Assembly (NCBI GenBank): GCA_036924835.1
Contig: JBAGRR010000001.1
Location: forward strand, 3,425,001-3,489,000
DNA length: 64,000 bases
DNA from: Nitrobacteraceae bacterium AZCC 1564
GTDB taxonomy: Bacteria > Pseudomonadota > Alphaproteobacteria > Rhizobiales > Xanthobacteraceae
Direction: 5' to 3'
Shown here in pieces: positions 57,544 through 64,000 of the stretch. The notes beneath the pieces were generated by a model. It saw nothing but the letters and a program-made list of their open reading frames with translations. It did not search any database and had not been told where the DNA came from. Numbering within the stretch: the first letter of the stretch is position 1; every line of letters starts with the position of its first letter. The translations under genes and the position numbers were made by a program.

Positions 57544-58305
57544 TCATGCGTGCATCACTGAGCCCCAGTCACCCAGTGCTGTCTGCACCAGGGCTAAAGC
57601 CGCCACGGCGGCAGTGTCCGCACGCAAAATGCGGGGACCAAGCGCAATGCGTACCAGGCGCGGCTGCTTCAAGAGCATCGTTCGCTCCTCTTCGGCAAAG
57701 CCGCCTTCCGGTCCAATGAGTACATCAATACCGCTCAAGGCTTCTTTGTGCGCATGGGAGAGGGCTGCCGCGGGATCGCCATCGGGGGCTTCCTCATCGC
57801 AAAACACCAGCAGGCGGCCGTCGCTCCGCTGGCTGAGGTACCGTTCGAGCGGTTCAGGCTCGCGAACCTCGGCGAGGCTGAGGATTCCGCATTGTTCCGC
57901 TGCTTCAATGACGTTTGCGCGCATCCGATCCGTATTCACACGCGTCGCCTGAGTGAAACGCGTGGTGACAGGGCACAGCGCCGAAGCGCCCATTTCCACG
58001 GCTTTCTGAACCATATAGTCGAGGCGTGCATGTTTTAGCGGTGCGAACACGTAGTGCAGATCTGGCAACCGATCCTGGGAACGCGTCTGGCTCACGATTT
58101 CCGCGCGATCGGGCCGCTTGCGTCCAGCCAGAGTCGCTTGCCATTCGCCATCGCGCCCGTTGAACACGCGCACGGTGTCGCCAGCGGCGAGACGCAGCAC
58201 ATTGCCAAGATAATTCGTTTGGTCGCGATCAAGTGGAATCCCCACACCAGCCGCCAACGGAGGCTCGACGAAGAGGCGCGGAGTGCGGGCATCGAATTTC
58301 GGCAT
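57544..58305 (-). CDS. rsmE: 16S rRNA (uracil-1498-N3)-methyltransferase
   Basis: SPOUT-class enzyme that methylates U1498 of 16S rRNA. The 253-residue product has an N-terminal PUA-like domain (VLRLAAGDTVRVFNGRDGEW, about residues 36-55), the family's ALLKHARLDYMVQKAVEMGA-like stretch, and the knot motifs IGPEGGFAEEE and LGPRILRADTA (about residues 225-235) that hold S-adenosylmethionine. The ribosome site AGGA lies in the edge of a palindromic element nine bases upstream of the start (58306-58318 region). A gap of 112 bp separates it from hisZ. Confidence 0.92.
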   Translation of the reverse strand: MPKFDARTPRLFVEPPLAAGVGIPLDRDQTNYLGNVLRLAAGDTVRVFNGRDGEWQATLAGRKRPDRAEIVSQTRSQDRLPDLHYVFAPLKHARLDYMVQKAVEMGASALCPVTTRFTQATRVNTDRMRANVIEAAEQCGILSLAEVREPEPLERYLSQRSDGRLLVFCDEEAPDGDPAAALSHAHKEALSGIDVLIGPEGGFAEEERTMLLKQPRLVRIALGPRILRADTAAVAALALVQTALGDWGSVMHA

Positions 58306-58314
58306 TGAACTTTC

Positions 58315-58482
58315 CTAGTGGAGCGGATTTGACATTCGCTACCGGGCACGCAGCGGGTTCGTTCGGCGAATGTCAAATCCTAAGCTCCACTAGCAGCTTA
58401 TATTTGCTAGTGGTTCTTTGATTCTAACATTTGCAAAGGTATCCGCTGAAACGGGATGCAAATGTTAGAATCGAACCACTAG
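58315..58482. repeat. CTAG palindromic doublet (58315-58393 and 58407-58482)
   Basis: First: GGATTTGACATTCGC / GCGAATGTCAAATCC arms, ends CTAGTGGAGC / GCTCCACTAG. Second: GATTCTAACATTTGC / GCAAATGTTAGAATC arms, ends CTAGTGGTTC / GAACCACTAG; TTCGC is TTTGC on one side and GCAAA on the other. Spacer CAGCTTATATTTG. It is the inverted counterpart of 28919-29086 in member order, arm cores, loops and spacer. The left CTAG is next to the rsmE leader. Confidence 0.95.
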
Positions 58483-58647
58483 TGTCCCGGTTCTAACGTT
58501 CGTACGACTTTGTAACACTCTCGTTTGCGAGCGTTAGAACCAGGAGGGACACTAGCAACTCCATGAAGCTAGTGCGCTTTATGGATTTGACGTTCGTACG
58601 GAGGACTGGCTGCAATGCTGATACGAACGTCAAATCCAGCGCACTAG
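58479..58647. repeat. CTAG palindromic doublet (58479-58555 and 58569-58647)
   Basis: First: GGTTCTAACGTTCG / GAGCGTTAGAACC arms, ends CTAGTGTCCC / GGGACACTAG. Second: GGATTTGACGTTCGTA / TACGAACGTCAAATCC arms, ends CTAGTGCGC / GCGCACTAG. Spacer CAACTCCATGAAG. It abuts the preceding doublet, sharing CTAG 58479-58482. These two subtypes (with ACGTTCG cores) occur only here. No gene is present between 58306 and 58797. Confidence 0.95.
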
Positions 58648-58797
58648 AATGGGGACTTCTAGCCCAGTCGGCGCCGATTATCAGCAGTTTGCGGAACCAA
58701 ATGCCGCGCTGCTGCCAAATTCCACGGGTTGTTAAGGAGTGGCGGGAATCGTAGAAAGTGTCTTTTAGGGACGCAGGAACCCGCCGGAGGAGAATCC

Positions 58798-59496
58798 GTG
58801 ATCACTCATCGTCTGATCATATCGCTGGCTGCGGCCGCGTTCGTCGCGCATGCCGCCGAGGTCCGCGCGCAAGGCGCATTTCCTGCGCCGTTGCCGGGTC
58901 AGGCGGCCGCACCGGCGAGTTCATCGCCGTTTCCGCCCGTTAATGGAAGTTCTTCTCCGTTCCCACCGGTGAATGGCGCAACTGGCGCGCCTAGGGCGGC
59001 GGCTCCGCCTCCTTCGCCGAGTGCTTTCTCCACGGGTGCTCCACCGATTGGTGGTGGCGGATTTGGTGGTGCGCCGGCTGGACCGCCCCCCGGTGCTGAA
59101 GAGTGTCAGAATGGCTTCCTGCCCTTGCGCAAGGATGCTGAGGAGAAGGCTAAGCTGATTCAGGCGGCAGGCAAGCGCAAAGCGCCCCCGACCGAAGCGT
59201 GCAAACTGATCGGCAATTTCTCTCAGGCCGAAACTAAGATGATCAAGTTCGTGGAAACGCACGCGAAGAAGTGCGGTATTCCGCCGCAGGTCAGCGATCA
59301 GATGAAGAAGGGGCACGCCAATACCGAGAAACTGCTCACCAAGGTGTGCTCGGTTGCGGCCCAGATGCAGCAGGCGCCTGCAGGACCAAGTTTGAGCGAG
59401 GTGCTTGGGTCGGCTTCGCTGCCCGAAGCAAAGCCCAGCACCAAGCGCGGAGGCAGCACGTTCGATACCCTAAGTGGTAATGTGCTGGCGCGATGA
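58798..59496 (+). CDS. Exported protein of unknown function
   Basis: A 232-residue precursor from GTG 58798 after a GGAGGAG box. The Sec signal is ITHRLIISLAAAAFVAHAAE with cleavage near VRAQ. A Pro/Gly/Ser-rich region follows, including a repeat of SSPFPPVNG (two copies, about residues 40-56), then a folded C-terminal half with four or more Cys residues (EECQNGF, EACKLIG, KKCGIPP, KVCSVAA) that could form two disulfides. No family recognised. It is divergent from rsmE across the four palindromic elements and precedes ubiA. Confidence 0.72.
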   Translation: MITHRLIISLAAAAFVAHAAEVRAQGAFPAPLPGQAAAPASSSPFPPVNGSSSPFPPVNGATGAPRAAAPPPSPSAFSTGAPPIGGGGFGGAPAGPPPGAEECQNGFLPLRKDAEEKAKLIQAAGKRKAPPTEACKLIGNFSQAETKMIKFVETHAKKCGIPPQVSDQMKKGHANTEKLLTKVCSVAAQMQQAPAGPSLSEVLGSASLPEAKPSTKRGGSTFDTLSGNVLAR

Positions 59497-59520
59497 TCAG
59501 CGCAACATAACGGACCCGTC

Positions 59521-60453
59521 ATGAGCAACGCGGCGACACCCGTCGCAGACGCTACGGCGAACTGGGTGGATACCCATGCGCCTTTATGGGCGCGGCCTTA
59601 TCTCCGGCTTGCACGTTCCGATCGTCCCATCGGGTGGTGGCTGTTGTTGCTGCCGTGCTGGTGGTCCGCCGCACTCGCTGCTGGCATCGCGAAGGATCTT
59701 CACTCTTTGCCGATGGTGCTCGTCCTGTTTTTGGTCGGCGCGATCGTCATGCGCGGCGCGGGATGCACCTGGAATGACATCACGGACCGCAAGCTTGATG
59801 CCAGCGTGGAGCGCACCCGATCGCGTCCCATCCCCGCGGGGCAAGTAACAGTAACCCAAGCCGCCATTTTTCTCGTGGTTCAGGCGCTGATCGGCTTTCT
59901 GGTCCTTCTGCAATTCAACGTGTTTGCGATTATCACGGGGATCAGCTCGCTGCTCGTGGTTGCGATTTATCCTTTCATGAAGCGCATCACCTATTGGCCG
60001 CAGTTCGTGCTTGGCCTTGCGTTTTCGTGGGGCGCACTGATGGGTTTCGCCGTCATTCTCGAGCGCATCGATGTCACGGCCGTTGCGCTCTACATCGGTT
60101 CGATTTCGTGGGTGATCGCGTATGACACGATCTACGCTCACCAGGACACCGAGGACGATGTGCTGATCGGGATCAAGTCGACAGCCTTGTTGTTTGGCGA
60201 GCGGACGCAATTGGCGCTGACGATACTCTACAGCCTGGCGGTCTTCTTCATCGGCATAGCCTTGTGGCGAGGCGGATCGCATTGGCTGGCCTGGGCCGGT
60301 CTTGCCGCCTTTGCTGTGCATCTCGGCTGGCAGGTCCGCACCATCGACATCAACAACTCACCGCTCTGCCTGCGGCTGTTCAAGTCCAACAGGGATGCGG
60401 GGCTGCTGCTGTTTGGTGGACTGCTCGCTGACGCAGTGCTGCGAGCAGTCTAA
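59521..60453 (+). CDS. ubiA: 4-hydroxybenzoate polyprenyltransferase UbiA
   Basis: Attaches the polyprenyl chain to 4-hydroxybenzoate in ubiquinone synthesis; integral inner-membrane enzyme. The 310-residue protein has about eight helices and both Asp-rich metal-diphosphate motifs: NDITDRKLDASVERT (around residues 84-98) and YDTIYAHQDTEDD (around residues 201-213). The N-terminal RPYLRLARSDRPIGWWLLLL is typical. It starts 24 bp after the exported-protein gene. Confidence 0.95.
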   Translation: MSNAATPVADATANWVDTHAPLWARPYLRLARSDRPIGWWLLLLPCWWSAALAAGIAKDLHSLPMVLVLFLVGAIVMRGAGCTWNDITDRKLDASVERTRSRPIPAGQVTVTQAAIFLVVQALIGFLVLLQFNVFAIITGISSLLVVAIYPFMKRITYWPQFVLGLAFSWGALMGFAVILERIDVTAVALYIGSISWVIAYDTIYAHQDTEDDVLIGIKSTALLFGERTQLALTILYSLAVFFIGIALWRGGSHWLAWAGLAAFAVHLGWQVRTIDINNSPLCLRLFKSNRDAGLLLFGGLLADAVLRAV

Positions 60454-60459
60454 TAGATC

Positions 60460-61005
60460 TTAGTTGCGTGCGATGATTTCGCGTTCGCCGCGATGAACCG
60501 GTGCCTCTAGCTGCGCGCGGCCAGCCTTGCGGCGCGTCAGGAATTTTGGGCGGCGGCTTTTGATGACGTTATGGCGACGACGACGCGTCGCAGGTTCGCG
60601 AGCCACGTCGCTCTCCTCTTCGATCTGCGGAAGTGAAAACGTCTCGCTCCACATCTGCCAGCCACGCTCGATCTGATCTTCATCTGAGGTGACGAGCAGC
60701 GGCACTGACAATGACGGATCGCGATGAACCAGCACCAGTGCTTGCGCTTCGTCCGTTGTGCGACAGGCAATGCCGAGAAATTCGTTGATGCGAAGATTCA
60801 CCGCCATGCGAATGCCACTGACAGCACGTCGCACCACGACACGTTCGCGGTTGATTTCGATATGCCTGATGCCGCCATCCGCGCGGCCATCGCGCGCTTC
60901 AAAGCTGACAGGCAAAGAATGGGGGTCGAGCTGCAAGCTGCAGCTCGACCCGGCGGGTTGCACCCCACCGACTCCGAATTGACGCCTCACGGTCTTATCT
61001 CCCAC
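60460..61005 (-). CDS. DUF6101 family protein
   Basis: A 181-residue soluble protein with Arg-rich C-terminal part (TRRRRHNVIKSRRPKFLTRR, about residues 138-157). The central segment VVRRAVSGIRMAVNLRINEF and LVLVHRDPSLSVPLLV match an uncharacterised family (DUF6101) seen in Bradyrhizobiaceae next to ubiA. No catalytic motif is visible. It is convergent with ubiA, with stops 6 bp apart, and divergent from pmbA. Confidence 0.75.
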   Translation of the reverse strand: MGDKTVRRQFGVGGVQPAGSSCSLQLDPHSLPVSFEARDGRADGGIRHIEINRERVVVRRAVSGIRMAVNLRINEFLGIACRTTDEAQALVLVHRDPSLSVPLLVTSDEDQIERGWQMWSETFSLPQIEEESDVAREPATRRRRHNVIKSRRPKFLTRRKAGRAQLEAPVHRGEREIIARN

Positions 61006-61264
61006 GCCGGAATTATGTTCCCGGTCGATGCGAGGAGATTGCCAGAGCCGCGTCGGAATTCGCTTAAGAAGGCTGGTTAATCGTCTCTCACCCGCATTCC
61101 TTCACTTCGCATGATTGACGACTCCTTGGCAGAGATGATTGACGAGACCTTTCCGAAGCGTTGAAATATCTTTTATTTCCTGTCTCGAAAGTGCTTGAAG
61201 TCCGCATAAAACAGGCACATCTGGTAATTTCTCCCATTTGCCTCCAAGCCCCGGGAATTTGTTC

Positions 61265-62665
61265 GTGAACTCTTCACCAAACGCATCATTGTCGTCTTCG
61301 CCGAAATCGTCGACATCGGATTTACTCGACCAGACCGCGTTGAGCGCGTTGGCGGAAAAGCTCGTGGAAGCAGCCAAGCGCGCGGGCGCGGATGCCGCAG
61401 ATGCAGTTGCTGTGCGGGGCGTCTCCCAGGGCGTAGAAGTGCGCGACGGCAAAGTTGAGGAAAGCGAACGCTCGGAAGGCGACGATGTGGGGCTGCGCGT
61501 CTTCGTTGGAAAACGTCAAGCCGTTGTCTCGACCAGCGACATTCGCGGAGACAATGTTGCGCAACTCGCCGAACGCGCGGTGGCGATGGCGAAGGTCGCG
61601 CCTGACGATGAATATGTCGGACTTGCCGATCAGGTGCTGCTCGCAACACAGTTTCCGGATCTCGATTTGCTTGATCCGAAAGTGCCGTCCATTGATGAAC
61701 TGGAACAGCGCGCCCAGGAAGTCGAAGCAGCCGCGCTCGCGGTCAAGGGCGTTTCAAAGTCCAGCGGTGCGTCTGCATCGGCCGGTATCGGCGGTATGGT
61801 GCTTGTCACCAGTACAGGCTTCCATGGCTCCTATCTGCGTTCAAGCCACAGCATTTCGATGACTGCGATTGCCGGCGACGGCACCGGCATGGAGCGCGAT
61901 TACGATTTCTCGTCCGCGCTTCACGCTTCCGACCTGACATCCCCCGGCCGCGTTGGCCAGCTTGCCGGTGAGCGCGCGGTCGCGCGCCTTAATCCGCGCA
62001 AGGTCGCAACCTGCAAGGTTCCGGTTGTTTTTGATCCGCGGGTCTCTGGGTCGCTGGTCGGTCACGTTGTCGGCGCTGCGAATGGGGCCTCGATCGCCCG
62101 CAAGACGAGTTTTCTCAAGGACAGTTTGGGGAAACAGCTATTCGACAAGAGCATTCGTATTATCGATGATCCGCTGCGCGTGCGCGGATTGCGGTCACAA
62201 ACGTTCGACGCGGAAGGCGTCGCCGTGAAGAAACTTGCGATTATCGATGATGGGGTTTTGACATCGTGGCTGCTCGATTCCGCGACAGCCCGTGAACTCG
62301 GCATGAAGACCACGGGCCATGCGCATCGCGGTGTTTCGTCACCGCCGTCGCCCGGCGCTTACAATTTGCATCTTGAAGCAGGTAAGCTGTCTCCGGCTGA
62401 ACTGATGTCCGACATCAAGGAAGGTTTCTACGTGACGGACTTGATCGGATCCGGCGTCAACGGCGTGACGGGTGATTATAGCCGCGGCGCGGCTGGGTTC
62501 TGGATCGAGAATGGCCAACTGACTTATGCGGTCAGCGAAGTGACAATTGCTGGACACTTGTTCGAGATTTTCAAGTCGATGACGCCGGCCAATGACCTTG
62601 AATTCAAGTATGGCGTCAACGCGCCGACCGTGCGTATCGAGGGTCTGACGCTTGCCGGACGCTGA
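61265..62665 (+). CDS. pmbA: TldD/PmbA family protein, PmbA type
   Basis: PmbA (TldE) forms a complex with TldD that processes peptides such as microcins and toxin-antitoxin components in characterised bacteria. The protein is about 466 residues from GTG 61265; TTG 61238 or 61259 are alternatives. Family motifs: GVEVRDGKVEESERSEGDDV, AERAVAMAKVAPDDEY, and the C-terminal SGVNGVTGDYSRGAAGFWIE. There is no HExxxH zinc motif, which places it on the PmbA side rather than TldD. The stop overlaps the next gene by 14 bp. Confidence 0.88.
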   Translation: MNSSPNASLSSSPKSSTSDLLDQTALSALAEKLVEAAKRAGADAADAVAVRGVSQGVEVRDGKVEESERSEGDDVGLRVFVGKRQAVVSTSDIRGDNVAQLAERAVAMAKVAPDDEYVGLADQVLLATQFPDLDLLDPKVPSIDELEQRAQEVEAAALAVKGVSKSSGASASAGIGGMVLVTSTGFHGSYLRSSHSISMTAIAGDGTGMERDYDFSSALHASDLTSPGRVGQLAGERAVARLNPRKVATCKVPVVFDPRVSGSLVGHVVGAANGASIARKTSFLKDSLGKQLFDKSIRIIDDPLRVRGLRSQTFDAEGVAVKKLAIIDDGVLTSWLLDSATARELGMKTTGHAHRGVSSPPSPGAYNLHLEAGKLSPAELMSDIKEGFYVTDLIGSGVNGVTGDYSRGAAGFWIENGQLTYAVSEVTIAGHLFEIFKSMTPANDLEFKYGVNAPTVRIEGLTLAGR

Positions 62666-63470
62666 GCCAGAGGTTTCCGACAGAAGTCATCTGCCACGCG
62701 ACGCCGCGCTCCTCGCAGATACCGTGCGAGAGGCAGGCGCTCTGGCCCTGCGTCTATTTCGGACCGAGCTGAGGACCTGGACGAAGGGAGCAACGTCGCC
62801 AGTGTCGGAAGCCGATATCGCGGTCAACGATCTGATCGAGGAACGTTTGCGATCCGCCACGCCGGATTATGGCTGGCTGTCCGAGGAAAGTGCCGACGAC
62901 GCATCCCGGCTGGACAAATCCCTGACCTGGATCGTCGACCCGATCGATGGAACGCGGGCCTATCTGGCCCGGCAAAATGACTGGTCTGTCAGCGTGGCGC
63001 TGGTGGAAAACGGATCGCCACTTGTCGGAGCGGTCTTTGCGCCGGCTAGCGATGAGTTCTTTTTTGCGACCCGAGGCCGGGGTGCGATACTGAACGATGC
63101 CCGGATCTCAGCCTCGACAGGCGAAACCATCAATTTTCCAAAGATTGCGGGTCCCAAACCGCTGGTTGAGCGGTTACAGTCCATACCGCCTGGGGATTCG
63201 CTGCATCCGCGAATCGGTTCTCTGGCTTTGCGTCTTGTCCGGGTGGGGCAAGGCGCGCTAGATGCTGCTTTCGCGGCCGGTAACAGCCGAGACTGGGATC
63301 TTGCGGCGGCTGACTTAATCGTGCACGAAGCGGGCGGGGAAATGACCACACTGGCCGGAGAACGTCTGGTTTATAACAGCCGCGATGTTCGCCATGGGTT
63401 GCTGGTGGCGGCAGGGCATGAGCGCCACACGCATATAGTTGAGCACTTTCGGAAAAATCCGATCGAGTAA
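62652..63470 (+). CDS. Inositol monophosphatase / CysQ-like phosphatase
   Basis: A 272-residue magnesium-dependent phosphatase of the IMPase/PAP-phosphatase superfamily. The metal site is SEESADDASRLDKS then WIVDPIDGTRAYLARQNDWS (about residues 97-116) and the C-terminal NSRDWDLAAADLIVHEAGG. The reading frame opens with TTG 62652 inside pmbA. It may act on 3'-phosphoadenosine 5'-phosphate (CysQ) or on inositol/sugar phosphates; sequence alone does not decide. Confidence 0.85.
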   Translation: MPDAEPEVSDRSHLPRDAALLADTVREAGALALRLFRTELRTWTKGATSPVSEADIAVNDLIEERLRSATPDYGWLSEESADDASRLDKSLTWIVDPIDGTRAYLARQNDWSVSVALVENGSPLVGAVFAPASDEFFFATRGRGAILNDARISASTGETINFPKIAGPKPLVERLQSIPPGDSLHPRIGSLALRLVRVGQGALDAAFAAGNSRDWDLAAADLIVHEAGGEMTTLAGERLVYNSRDVRHGLLVAAGHERHTHIVEHFRKNPIE

Positions 63471-63531
63471 GGCTCACGTAGCGTTTTGGTGTTTCAATTC
63501 ATGTTCCTATATTTGCTCTAGGAAGCGATCT

Positions 63532-63780
63532 ATGTCCGACACTACGCCACAGCAATTGCTTCATCTCGTCATCGGAGGTGAGCTGCTCGATCTTGAACAC
63601 GTCACTTTCAAGGATCTCGATAAGGTCGAGATTGTGGGTTTGTTTCCGAACTACGCGAGTGCCTATGCCGCCTGGAAGAGCAAGGCACAGCAGACTGTCG
63701 ACAACGCCCATATGCGTTACTTCATCGTCCACATCCACCGGCTGCTTGATCCGGGTCAAGACACGAAGTCCGGGCATTGA
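63532..63780 (+). CDS. DUF4170 domain protein
   Basis: An 82-residue soluble protein from ATG 63532 (MSDTTPQQLLHLVIGGELLD), with an AGGAAGC site upstream. The segment VEIVGLFPNYASAYAAWKSK and the VDNAHMRYFIVHIHRLLDP end are typical of DUF4170. It always seems to lie between the inositol-phosphatase gene and a DUF374 acyltransferase gene in related genomes. Its stop overlaps the next gene (TTGA). Function unknown; context suggests lipid A/LPS assembly. Confidence 0.82.
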   Translation: MSDTTPQQLLHLVIGGELLDLEHVTFKDLDKVEIVGLFPNYASAYAAWKSKAQQTVDNAHMRYFIVHIHRLLDPGQDTKSGH

Positions 63781-64000
63781 AAAAAGCACTGCGAAATTTA
63801 GGTCGCGCGAGTTGGGTACAGCACCTCGCGGGATTCACTGCCGCTGAATTTTTGCGGCTGGTCTGGTGGACGAACCGGTTCACCTTGGATCCGCCTGAGA
63901 TTTACAAGCATATCGAGCCCGATATGCCGGTGATCGTTGCGTTCTGGCACGGTCAGCACTTCATGATGCCGTTTCTCAAGCTCAAGGAGTACGAAGCGAA
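63777..64000 (+). CDS. DUF374 / lysophospholipid-acyltransferase-like protein (partial)
   Basis: Start of a gene that runs off the window. TTG 63777 overlaps the DUF4170 stop (TTGA); translation gives LKKALRNLGRASWVQHLAG and then VIVAFWHGQHFMMPFLKLKE near residues 56-75. The FWHGQH motif is the active-site region of the DUF374 family, relatives of LPLAT acyltransferases found beside waaA and lpxK. About 74 residues are visible; the remainder is outside. Confidence 0.75.
   Translation, partial: MKKALRNLGRASWVQHLAGFTAAEFLRLVWWTNRFTLDPPEIYKHIEPDMPVIVAFWHGQHFMMPFLKLKEYEA

Overview
The window reads as a chromosomal segment of an alphaproteobacterium of the order Hyphomicrobiales, most likely family Nitrobacteraceae (Bradyrhizobium/Afipia/Oligotropha/Rhodopseudomonas group). 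This rests on gene content and order: tkt-gap-pgk-fba, a DUF4164 gene-zapA-6S RNA-fau, yebC-ruvC-ruvA-ruvB, ybgC/tolQRAB/pal/cpoB/tilS/ftsH, hpnK (hopanoids), hisZ-hisG, DUF6101/DUF2852/DUF4170 proteins, and a CIRCE-controlled groESL pair. The species cannot be named from the sequence alone.

Layout: 1-5284, minus strand, central carbon cassette (fba partial, pgk, gap, tkt). 5555-8224, divisome and one-carbon genes with a 6S RNA candidate, then a YmdB-type phosphodiesterase. 8355-13070, yebC and ruvC-lysE-ruvA-ruvB, then a Tat-exported phosphoesterase. 13362-28806, the Tol-Pal/envelope region: ybgC, a 4.5-kb regulatory insert (DUF1348, three TetR genes, GST, DUF2852), tolQRAB, a GGDEF-EAL protein, an N-acyl amino acid synthase-like gene, pal, cpoB, tilS. 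29311-39796, ftsH, azlCD, a TetR gene, glcDEF (glycolate oxidase), a histone H1-like protein and a TorF-type porin. 39955-46969, an SbmA/BacA-like ABC protein, L-lactate permease, a small exported protein, a CrtI-like oxidoreductase and an exported protein of unknown function. 47136-53014, groEL/groES, a lipoprotein, orphan cheZ, an L,D-transpeptidase and a DUF2076 protein. 53319-64000, hpnK with a glycosyltransferase, hisG/hisZ, rsmE, an exported protein, ubiA, a DUF6101 gene, pmbA, an inositol-phosphatase-like gene, a DUF4170 gene and a partial DUF374 acyltransferase.

The most unusual signal is not a gene. Twenty-two palindromic elements of about 70-90 bp, plus one remnant, lie between genes. 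A typical element begins and ends with CTAG, has long complementary arms around a variable loop, and sits in doublets joined by a conserved spacer of about a dozen bases. Arm sequences differ between elements but change together on both sides, so pairing is kept. Several elements begin exactly in the amber stop codon of the preceding gene (fau, the GGDEF-EAL gene, tilS); one ends in the hpnK stop, one supplies the ribosome binding site of the YmdB-type gene, and two nearly identical doublets form inverted arms of about 160 bp around the N-acyl amino acid synthase-like gene. This looks like a REP/BIME-like or MITE-like mobile repeat family; its mobilising enzyme is not in the window.

The second signal is the regulatory insert between ybgC and tolQ, where each of three TetR-family genes lies next to a palindrome that looks like its operator; one palindrome recurs at the TetR start codon and in the promoter of the neighbouring DUF2852 gene.
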